Assembly: GCA_964468655.1 (NCBI GenBank)
Contig: CAYXUG010000002.1
Location: forward strand, 10,967 to 74,966
Direction: 5' to 3'
Origin: CAYXUG01 sp964468655
GTDB taxonomy: Bacteria > Fidelibacterota > Marinisomatia > Marinisomatales > CAYXUG01
DNA length: 64,000 bases
Positions 47,335-54,422 of the stretch are shown in pieces. Position numbers and translations under genes: made by a program. The notes beneath the pieces were generated by a model that was not told where the DNA came from, made no database searches, and was given only the letters and a program-made list of their open reading frames with translations. Numbering within the stretch: the stretch's first letter is position 1; every line of letters starts with the position of its first letter.

Positions 47335-48806
47335 GTTTCGGTACGTTCCAAATTTCGCTGATCTTCCATTTTCAGCATTTTTTGTTCGTCCACATCACCC
47401 GTTACATACCATCGGTCTAAACAAGCCATGCAGGGTCTGTCTATATTATGTTCCCCCTTTCGCGTCACAGCTTCAACCAGATCATCAATTTCCTGATACA
47501 ATAAAATATCTACACCGATATACTTCTGAATTTCATCCACTGATTTATTATGGGCAATTAGTTCCTGGCGGGTAGGCATATCAACGCCATAAAAACAGGG
47601 AGATATTACAGGGGGACACGATGAAACAAAATAAATTTTATTGGCGCCAAACTCACGAACCATTCTTACAATTTCCCGACTTGTATTTCCTCTTACAATA
47701 CTGTCATCTACAATGAGAACATCTTTCCCGCTAATTTCAATTTCCTGCGGTACAAGCTTCTGTTTAACGGATCGCTTTCTTTCATTTTGGCCCGGCATGA
47801 TAAATGTCCTGCCAATAAATGGGTTTTTATATAACCCCTCAGAGTAACGGACACCAATTGTATGCGCAAATGAAAGTGCAGCGGTGTTGGCGGTTAATGG
47901 TGCGGGAATAACAATATCAGGATAAATATCCGGATATTTATTCTTCCATTTTTCAGCAAGATTTTGCCCCATTCTTAACCGCGACCGGTAAACGCTAACA
48001 TCATTCATCATCGTATCCGGTCTAGAAAAATAGACGTATTCAAAAATACAGGGAGTAAAGATATCCTTTTTAACAATTTTATTTTTCATCGACCCATGCT
48101 CATCAATATAGATAACTTCTCCCGGCTGAACATTCCCGGCCAATTCAAAGCCCAAAGAATAAAACATGGTCGTTTCTGATGAGAAAATGTAATCTTTAGT
48201 CCCATCAGGATTAGTTCTCACTCCTTTGGAAAACGGGCGTATTCCGTGAGGGTCGCGGAATACAACAAGACCTTTATTTATAATCATTCCTATAACCGAA
48301 TAAGCCCCGCTGACTCTATCAAATACAGATTCTACTGCAGTACATATATGGTCGAATAAATCATTCTTATTATTATTTTCCACAGAATGACTTAATGCGT
48401 TTGCGAAAATGTGTAGTATCACTTCAATGTCTGCAGTTGTATTCATGAACCGGCGATCTTTTTCAGCGAGATCTTTTACCAGTTTTGTGTAGTTGACTAG
48501 ATTACCATTATGCGCCATAGAAATTCCATATGGGACGCCAGTCCAGACCGGCTGTGCATCTTCCTTGCTGAATCCGCCTACTGTAGGATATCGTGTGTGT
48601 CCGATTCCAATATTCCCCAATAATCGTGACATGTTGTTTTCATCAAAAATGTCACGTATCAGTCCGACTCCTTTTTTTACATGAAACCGTTTATTATAGG
48701 TCATAATTCCCGCCGCATCCTGCCCGCGATGCTGCAAGTGAATCAAACTTTCGTATATTTCACCGGCTACCGGTTTATGAGAGTATATTCCAACTACACC
48801 GCACAT
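47331..48806 (-). CDS. purF: Amidophosphoribosyltransferase
   Basis: 491 residues; first committed step, making phosphoribosylamine from PRPP and glutamine. The nucleophile Cys2 directly follows Met (MCGVVGIYSHKP), so there is no propeptide. The PRPP loop reads VLIVDDSIVRGNTSREIV. Cysteines in FTPCIFE, SPCFYG and PCMACLD match the [4Fe-4S] ligands of the Bacillus-type enzyme, implying an oxygen-sensitive cluster. Overlaps purD by four bases. Confidence 0.94.
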   Translation of the reverse strand: MCGVVGIYSHKPVAGEIYESLIHLQHRGQDAAGIMTYNKRFHVKKGVGLIRDIFDENNMSRLLGNIGIGHTRYPTVGGFSKEDAQPVWTGVPYGISMAHNGNLVNYTKLVKDLAEKDRRFMNTTADIEVILHIFANALSHSVENNNKNDLFDHICTAVESVFDRVSGAYSVIGMIINKGLVVFRDPHGIRPFSKGVRTNPDGTKDYIFSSETTMFYSLGFELAGNVQPGEVIYIDEHGSMKNKIVKKDIFTPCIFEYVYFSRPDTMMNDVSVYRSRLRMGQNLAEKWKNKYPDIYPDIVIPAPLTANTAALSFAHTIGVRYSEGLYKNPFIGRTFIMPGQNERKRSVKQKLVPQEIEISGKDVLIVDDSIVRGNTSREIVRMVREFGANKIYFVSSCPPVISPCFYGVDMPTRQELIAHNKSVDEIQKYIGVDILLYQEIDDLVEAVTRKGEHNIDRPCMACLDRWYVTGDVDEQKMLKMEDQRNLERTET

Positions 48807-48814
48807 TAGATTTT

Positions 48815-48882
48815 ACGCAAGTGTTCATGTGCGTAAGTGATAAGGTGTTCACGAACACTCGAACACTTTAACACTTTAACAC
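48815..48882. repeat. GTGTT/AACAC inverted-repeat element C, purB-purF junction
   Basis: Left arm 48815-48850 (GCAAGTGTTCATGTGCG, AAGGTGTTC) and right arm 48851-48882 (GAACACTCGAACACTTT, AACACTTTAACAC). The centre is the perfect hairpin GTGTTC-AC-GAACAC. Read on the transcribed minus strand it forms an RNA stem between two coding regions. Confidence 0.85.
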
Positions 48883-48897
48883 TATGTTTTTTTCTTC

Positions 48898-50253
48898 TCA
48901 TAATAATTCCACCAATTTTCCCGAAAGCCCAGTATAGTTTGCCGGTGCCAAGTTCAACAATGCTTTTTTATCTTCTTCAGAAATCTTGAGTGATGAAATT
49001 AATTTTGATATAACTTCAGGTTTAATCGATTGACCACGTGTTAAAGATTTAAGCAGTTCAAAGGAATCGGTTTCACCATTCTTTCTGAGAATGGTTTGTA
49101 TGGCTTCTGCAAGTATTTCCCAATGATCGTTTAGTTCCTTGCGCAAGTTGTATTGATTTAGCGTAATTCTTTTTAATCCTTTTAAAACATTTGTTATGGC
49201 TAAATAGGAATGACCAAGTGCCGTCCCCTGGTTTCTCAATACAGTACTGTCAGACAAGTCTCTCTGCACCCTGGATATGGGAAGTTTTACGGCAAGATGG
49301 TTGAGAAGTGTGCTAGCTAGTCCCAGGTTTCCTTCGGCATTTTCAAATTGAATTGGATTAATTTTATGGGGCATGGTGGATGAGCCAACTTCTCCAGCCA
49401 CTTTTTTCTGTTCCAGAATACCACGACTAATATACGCCCACATATCTCGACAGAAATCCGTAAGAATGGAATTAACCCGCACCACTTGATGGAAACTTTC
49501 TACCAGGGAATCGTGGGGCTCAATTTGCGTTGTAATTAAGTTGGGGTCGAGTCCAAGTTTGTTGATAAATCGTTCAGCGAATTTCAACCAACTCACTTTT
49601 GGGTATGCAACCATGTGAGAGGACCATGTTCCCGTTGCGCCCCCGAACTTCCCTAATAATTTATGAGATTTGATTTGATCAATTTGACGGTTGAGGCGAT
49701 TGGAAAATACAGCCAATTCTTTTCCGAATGTAGTGGGCGTTGCGGGCTGGCCATGTGTCAGGGCCAACATGGAAGCACCTTTATATTTCCGCGCCAGTTT
49801 TTTCAGCTCTTTATTCACCGATTGTAGCGATGGCAGATAAACCTGTTTCAATCCGTCTTGCCACATGAGTGAATAAGATAAATTATTCACATCTTCAGAG
49901 GTCAGGGCAAAATGTATCCACGGATGAAGCGCTTTTTTTACCTTACCTTGGATGTAATACTCAGCGGCTTTCACATCATGGTTGGTGGTGACTTCAATTT
50001 TTTTGACCTTTTCAGCACCAGCTGAATTGAAGTTTTGGTAGATCTTCCGCAGGCGGGTTTGTTCATCTTTGGAAAAGGGCGGAAGCTCTTTGATTACTTT
50101 TTCATTCCCTAAAGCTATGAGATATTCAACTTCAACCTTTATACGATATTTCATTAACGCTGATTCGCTGAAGTATGGCGACAGGTCGTTTATACTTTTG
50201 GCATAGCGACCGTCTAATGGGGAAATGTTTTTTAAAGTGTTTGAAGTGTTCAT
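48898..50253 (-). CDS. purB: Adenylosuccinate lyase, E. coli-like type
   Basis: 451 residues; cleaves SAICAR and adenylosuccinate. LSPLDGRY-like start (NISPLDGRYAKS), EVTTNHDVKAAEYYI, FALTSEDVNNLSYSLM, and the catalytic loop GEVGSSTMPHKINPIQFENA place it with the E. coli PurB group. The first codons (MNTSNTLK) are encoded by the left arm of repeat D, and the start overlaps the four-helix-bundle gene by four bases. Confidence 0.93.
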   Translation of the reverse strand: MNTSNTLKNISPLDGRYAKSINDLSPYFSESALMKYRIKVEVEYLIALGNEKVIKELPPFSKDEQTRLRKIYQNFNSAGAEKVKKIEVTTNHDVKAAEYYIQGKVKKALHPWIHFALTSEDVNNLSYSLMWQDGLKQVYLPSLQSVNKELKKLARKYKGASMLALTHGQPATPTTFGKELAVFSNRLNRQIDQIKSHKLLGKFGGATGTWSSHMVAYPKVSWLKFAERFINKLGLDPNLITTQIEPHDSLVESFHQVVRVNSILTDFCRDMWAYISRGILEQKKVAGEVGSSTMPHKINPIQFENAEGNLGLASTLLNHLAVKLPISRVQRDLSDSTVLRNQGTALGHSYLAITNVLKGLKRITLNQYNLRKELNDHWEILAEAIQTILRKNGETDSFELLKSLTRGQSIKPEVISKLISSLKISEEDKKALLNLAPANYTGLSGKLVELL

Positions 50254-50788
50254 ATGTTTAAGTGTTCAGGTGTTTTTGTATTTGAGTCTTCTCGACTTAT
50301 ATATTCATCAGGAATATCCCAACAATTTTGATTGAATCCATATTCTGCAATAGGCTCACTAACCTTATTGTTTGAAATGGAATTATTCACATGTTTTAAT
50401 AAACCCATTGTAATAGCACGTACTTCTTCAGTGTCGTTTTGAACCGCCGTTACTTTGTCGTTCTCTAAATAATTTTGATCAAGGATAATATACAATAAAC
50501 TTTTTACTTCCATTGCTGAACTTTGTGAAATATCTAAAAAGCGTATAAATTCTTTGCGATGGAACCGAGAAAATCCTTCTGCAATATTCGTCATAGCTGA
50601 AACAGCAGCCCGTCGTAGTTGATTTTTTAAACCGAAGTCTTTTGATAGTGGTCCTGATTTTGTAATGAAATAAATATTGTTCACCAATACACGAGCTTTT
50701 TGCCAACAAATTAGATCTTCAAATTGTGTGATTTTACTCATATCTTAAATCCATTACCACTTGAACACCAGAACACGTTTAAACTTTA
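50234..50788. mobile_element. IVS-like element D: inverted GTGTT/AACAC arms enclosing a four-helix-bundle gene
   Basis: Left arm 50234-50278 (AAAGTGTTTGAAGTGTTC, TTTAAGTGTTCAGGTGTT), right arm 50758-50788 (CACTTGAACACCAGAACACG, TTTAAACTTT). They are imperfect complements and lie just outside, or just within the ends of, the S23-type gene at 50250-50741. Elements A-C have the same arms with a short spacer, so they look like gene-less versions. In 23S rRNA of several bacteria, intervening sequences likewise fold as a stem with a four-helix-bundle ORF in the loop (known biology). Calling this a mobile unit is inference. Confidence 0.55.
50250..50741 (-). CDS. Four-helix-bundle protein, 23S rRNA intervening-sequence (S23/IVP) family
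   Basis: 163 residues. Family pattern: FEDLICWQKARVLVNNIY, FGLKNQLRRAAVSAMTNIAE, GFSRFHRKEFIRFLDISQ, SSAMEVKSLLYIIL. Relatives occur inside 23S rRNA intervening sequences and as scattered chromosomal copies; the biochemical role is unknown. It is longer than the usual 120 residues because the frame reads on into the repeat arm, which encodes the tail NTKTPEHLNI. It interrupts the purine operon between purE and purB without breaking either gene. Confidence 0.88.
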   Translation of the reverse strand: MSKITQFEDLICWQKARVLVNNIYFITKSGPLSKDFGLKNQLRRAAVSAMTNIAEGFSRFHRKEFIRFLDISQSSAMEVKSLLYIILDQNYLENDKVTAVQNDTEEVRAITMGLLKHVNNSISNNKVSEPIAEYGFNQNCWDIPDEYISREDSNTKTPEHLNI

Positions 50789-51165
50789 AGAATTCGTTTT
50801 ACTGCCAACGCACAATTCCCAGGATCGATCACAGTAAGAACAGGAGTATTGCTTGGCATTTGGAGTGTTGAATGAATATTAACCATCATGTCTGTTTTAT
50901 CAGCAAAAGGAGGACAGGCAAGTGTTGGAAATTTTGAATTTGCTGCAACAAATCCGGAAAGAGCGTTGGACCGCCCGGCGATGGTGATGTACACAATATA
51001 TTTTTCATCTTTATTAGTGTTCAAGATTTCCAATACTTTCAGTGGTTGTTTGTGTGCGGATGCTGCATGCTGTTCCCAAGCGATGCCGTATTCATTCAAC
51101 TTATCAGTGATTTTTTTTGCGTGGGATTCATCAGAAGTTGAACCCATTATTATGATTACTCTCAT
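50779..51165 (-). CDS. purE: 5-(carboxyamino)imidazole/AIR carboxylase PurE, class II-like
   Basis: 128 residues, shorter than the usual 160. N-terminus IIIMGSTSDESHAKK and ASAHKQPLKVLE are the PurE phosphate/substrate loops. The diagnostic loop reads AGRSNALSGFVAAN (residues 63-76), as in class II (animal PAICS-type) enzymes, where class I has AGGAAHLPGM. Class II enzymes carboxylate AIR directly with CO2 and need no PurK; none is present in the operon. The last codons and stop lie in the right arm of repeat D. ATGA overlap with purC. Confidence 0.88.
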   Translation of the reverse strand: MRVIIIMGSTSDESHAKKITDKLNEYGIAWEQHAASAHKQPLKVLEILNTNKDEKYIVYITIAGRSNALSGFVAANSKFPTLACPPFADKTDMMVNIHSTLQMPSNTPVLTVIDPGNCALAVKRILKV

Positions 51166-52151
51166 ATGTATTCCTTTAAATTATCTAATAATCTATCGTG
51201 AATTGATTTTTTTAGTTCAGGGAACGAAAAGTCATTTCCTGTAATTGTTTCAAACAAATAAATGTATCTGTTTGACAGTTCGACGACCAACTCTTCCGGG
51301 GCTTCCGGAAGTGTTTGGTCATTGTATGGGTCGCAATTATCAACAAACCAAAGGCGCAGAAATTCCTTGTCCACATTCTCAGGCTCCTTCCCCAGAGCCA
51401 TTCTTCCTTCATAAGAATTTCCAATCCAAAATCTGCTACTGTCTGGAGTGTGGATTTCATCGATTAGGACAATATTTCCATCGCTATCCCGTCCCATTTC
51501 ATATTTTGTATCAACAAGGATTAAACCGTGCTCTGCTGCTTTCTTCTGCCCAAATGAAAATAACTCTAATGCTTTCCTACTGCAATAATCCCAATCTTCC
51601 TGACTCATCCAGCCTTCACTCACAATGTCATCGGGGGTGATGGGACGATCGTGATGCTCTTCTTTCGTGGTGGGTGTTAGCATATTGGCATCAAGCTTTT
51701 GATTCTTTATCAATCCTTCCGGCAAATTATTCCCGCAATATTCACGATCACCATTGTTATAGACAGTCCAAAGTGATGTGCTGGTACTTCCTGTTATATA
51801 ACCCCGTACAACAAATTCAATGGGGAATACATCGCACTTTTTAGCTATGGTTACATTGGGGTCAGGCACTGTAATGACATGATTAGGAATGATGTGGTCT
51901 GTCCGGTCAAACCACCAGGCACTGGTCAAATTCAATACCTGTCCTTTAAAAGGAATTGAAGCTAAAATCCTATCGAAGGCACTTTGCCTATCCGTTGTAA
52001 TAAAAATAAATTTATCATCTAATTCATAGGAGTCACGTACTTTACCATGTCGTTTTTCTCCGAAATTAAAATTTGTTTCACTTAATGTATTTTGAGCGGA
52101 TTTTTGAATTTTGGTTTTATAATTACTATTTTTCATAGTGCAAACAATCAT
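51162..52151 (-). CDS. purC: SAICAR synthetase, long (ADE1-like) type
   Basis: 329 residues; ligates aspartate to CAIR. Motifs GKVRDSYELDDKFIFITTDR and QSAFDRILASIPFKGQVLN, FVVRGYITGSTSTSLW, and DEIHTPDSSRFWIG. The length and internal segments resemble the 300-residue yeast-like type rather than the 240-residue E. coli type. The start could be Met1 (52151, 26-base overlap with purQ) or Met6 (52136, 11-base overlap); I see no ribosome site that decides. Confidence 0.92.
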   Translation of the reverse strand: MIVCTMKNSNYKTKIQKSAQNTLSETNFNFGEKRHGKVRDSYELDDKFIFITTDRQSAFDRILASIPFKGQVLNLTSAWWFDRTDHIIPNHVITVPDPNVTIAKKCDVFPIEFVVRGYITGSTSTSLWTVYNNGDREYCGNNLPEGLIKNQKLDANMLTPTTKEEHHDRPITPDDIVSEGWMSQEDWDYCSRKALELFSFGQKKAAEHGLILVDTKYEMGRDSDGNIVLIDEIHTPDSSRFWIGNSYEGRMALGKEPENVDKEFLRLWFVDNCDPYNDQTLPEAPEELVVELSNRYIYLFETITGNDFSFPELKKSIHDRLLDNLKEYI

Positions 52152-53382
52152 GTGAATATGGATTGTATAAAATATGTGTATTTAAAACTTCTTCAATAAC
52201 AGAAACTACGTCGCCTTTTTCTACAGTAATATCCCATAATATACCACTCTCGATAGATTTTATATTTTTTGCATGAAACCAGTGCTTGAGAATATCTTTT
52301 TTCCGTTTACCTGATGCATTGTCTTTATCACGTACAAGAAAAGCCAAAGTATTACTATTATGTTTGTAGTTTACAACCATTTCCTTGTTTGAATTAAATA
52401 ACTCCCCTGACCTTTCAATTTTTTCCAGAGAACTATTTGAGTAACTAGAGTTAGATATAATTTCCCAATGAGTATAGCGTTTCACTCTAACTGAGAGATC
52501 CATCTGACGCAGGGCATTCTCTACCGAAACTGCTTCATTGTCGGTGATAATGAGCTCTATTAATAGTTCGTTTGAATTTTCATCAGAATTGAATTTTTCA
52601 ATTTGAACCGTGTCTTGATAATCCAGCTTAGGTATTGAAATCTTTTTTAATTTCGAGATATACTCTCTCATTGATGAAAAAACTGGATCGCCTGAAGTTG
52701 ATCTTTCAGGATGGGGCATCATGGCCATAACATTTCCACCCGAATTACTGACTGCTGCTAAGTTTTCAATTGAGCCGTTCGGATTCACAGGAAAATCCAG
52801 ATTTAATTCTCCTTTAGTTGTACAATATCGAAATGTATCGAGGTGATTATCTTTTAAAATTTTCATAATGGATGGAGAAGTTACAAACCTGCCTTCCGCA
52901 TGAGCAACTGGGATTCGCATTATTTCGTTCTGTTTCAACTGTGACGTAAATGCAGACTTATCTGATTCGGTTGATGGTATGATATTGACCCACCCATTAT
53001 AGAATCCGGTGCCGATTAATGCTCCTTTTTTCTTTTTTTCATTTGCTGCAAGAGCCATTCCTAGATTATTGTTTTTAAAACCCGGGACGAGTCCTGTTTC
53101 AATAAGAATTTGGGCCCCATTACAGATACCCAGAACCGGTTTCCCTTTTTCTGATTCCTGTCGAAGGACTTTTATCACGGGATCAAGGGATGCGATGATT
53201 CCTGCGCGGGACCTGTCTTCGTAAGAAAATCCTCCAACTATAAAATAGCCATCACAGTTAATAAGATTTTCCGATGGCATATTCCAGAGAAATTCAAACG
53301 ACCCCATTCCAGCTCGTTTTACAGCCAGCACTGATTCACGCTCACAGTTAGAACCGGGGAACTGTATAATTGCTATTTTCAT
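52126..53382 (-). CDS. purQ: FGAM synthase subunit PurQ fused to two PurS-like domains
   Basis: 418 residues. Residues 1-245 are PurQ, the glutaminase: IAIIQFPGSNCERES, nucleophile Cys87 in GICNGAQILIE, and His224/Glu226 in MMPHPERS. A further 170 residues follow. I read them as tandem PurS-like domains: about 271-340 (ELLIELIITDNEAVSVENAL, RVKRYTHWEI, SGELFNSNKEMV) and 344-418 (TLAFLVRDKDNASGKRKKDI, SGILWDITVEKGD, LNTHILYNPYSHDCLHYE), each with the beta-alpha-beta-alpha order and the LxNPxxxxY ending of PurS. No separate purS exists in the operon, although PurL is the small type that requires one. Confidence 0.85.
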   Translation of the reverse strand: MKIAIIQFPGSNCERESVLAVKRAGMGSFEFLWNMPSENLINCDGYFIVGGFSYEDRSRAGIIASLDPVIKVLRQESEKGKPVLGICNGAQILIETGLVPGFKNNNLGMALAANEKKKKGALIGTGFYNGWVNIIPSTESDKSAFTSQLKQNEIMRIPVAHAEGRFVTSPSIMKILKDNHLDTFRYCTTKGELNLDFPVNPNGSIENLAAVSNSGGNVMAMMPHPERSTSGDPVFSSMREYISKLKKISIPKLDYQDTVQIEKFNSDENSNELLIELIITDNEAVSVENALRQMDLSVRVKRYTHWEIISNSSYSNSSLEKIERSGELFNSNKEMVVNYKHNSNTLAFLVRDKDNASGKRKKDILKHWFHAKNIKSIESGILWDITVEKGDVVSVIEEVLNTHILYNPYSHDCLHYEK

Positions 53383-54422
53383 TCTCTAAAGAGCACCTCT
53401 TGATTGCCTCCAATAACCTTACCAATTAAAAAACATTTCAGATCCGGATAATTGGATATATACCCCTTTATAAGATCAAAAGCATTTTCAGTCGTAATAA
53501 TGCATAATCCCACCCCCATATTAAATGTTCTGTACATTGCGGTTTCGTCAACAGAACCTGACTTTTGAAGAAGCTGGAAAATATCCGGAATAGTCCAAGC
53601 CCCCTTTTCGATTTCCACAGCGCAATTGGCGGGAAGGATTCTTGGAATATTATCTATTAATCCACCGCCGGTAATATGCGCCATTCCATGTATTTCAATT
53701 TGAGCGTTAATCAATTCAAGAACAGGCAGTGTATAATTAATATGCGGCTCAAGAAGAACATCTCCCACTGTTCGATTTATTCCCGGTAAAATTGAATTGA
53801 TCTGATATTTGCATTCTACAAATAATATTTTTCTAACCAATGAATATCCGTTTGTGTGAAGACCGCTGGAAGAGATACCCACCACAATATCCCCGGATAC
53901 AATATTTTTACCGGAAATAATTTTTTCTTTTTCAACAAGCCCCGTTACAATACCCACAAGATCATGCTCACCAGGAAGATAGGTATCCGGCATTTCTGCT
54001 GTTTCCCCGCCAACAAGTGAAACGTTTATCTCTCTGCATGCTTCGGAGATTCCCCTTACAATATTCTCAATAATTACAGGATTCAGTTTATCGTTTGCGA
54101 TATAATCAAGAAATGTAAAAGGTTTCGCTCCTTGGACGATAATATCATTACAGCAGGCGCTTAATAGGTCCTGTCCAATGGTATCGTATTTTCCCGCCAT
54201 TCTCGCGACTATCATTTTAGTGCCAACGCCGTCAATACTTTGAACCAATATTGGATTTGTATATTTATTTATAATTGGCTTCAAATCATAAAGTGAACCA
54301 AAACCGCCAAAGTCTGCCAGCACGTTAGATGTGAAGGTTGATTTGACACTTTTTTTGATGCGTTCCACCGCTTCATCCCCGGCATCAATATCCACACCGG
54401 CTGATTTGTAATCTACACTCAT
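53379..54422 (-). CDS. purM: Phosphoribosylformylglycinamidine cyclo-ligase
   Basis: 347 residues; AIR synthetase. Characteristic start DYKSAGVDIDAGDEAVERIK, QSIDGVGTKMIVA, ETAEMPDTYLPGEHDLVGI and MAHITGGGLIDNIPRILP. Full length. It overlaps purQ downstream and purL upstream by four bases each (ATGA), so three FGAM/AIR-forming enzymes are made in a coupled block. Confidence 0.95.
   Translation of the reverse strand: MSVDYKSAGVDIDAGDEAVERIKKSVKSTFTSNVLADFGGFGSLYDLKPIINKYTNPILVQSIDGVGTKMIVARMAGKYDTIGQDLLSACCNDIIVQGAKPFTFLDYIANDKLNPVIIENIVRGISEACREINVSLVGGETAEMPDTYLPGEHDLVGIVTGLVEKEKIISGKNIVSGDIVVGISSSGLHTNGYSLVRKILFVECKYQINSILPGINRTVGDVLLEPHINYTLPVLELINAQIEIHGMAHITGGGLIDNIPRILPANCAVEIEKGAWTIPDIFQLLQKSGSVDETAMYRTFNMGVGLCIITTENAFDLIKGYISNYPDLKCFLIGKVIGGNQEVLFRE

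Noticed and set aside
50250..50741. Accessory variability (Avd) protein of a diversity-generating retroelement
   Set aside because: The four-helix bundle fits, but no reverse transcriptase, template repeat or variable repeat is in the window.
45289..50788. CRISPR-like or tandem repeat array from AACACTTT units
   Set aside because: Units are short, degenerate and inverted around each junction, with no uniform spacers or cas genes.
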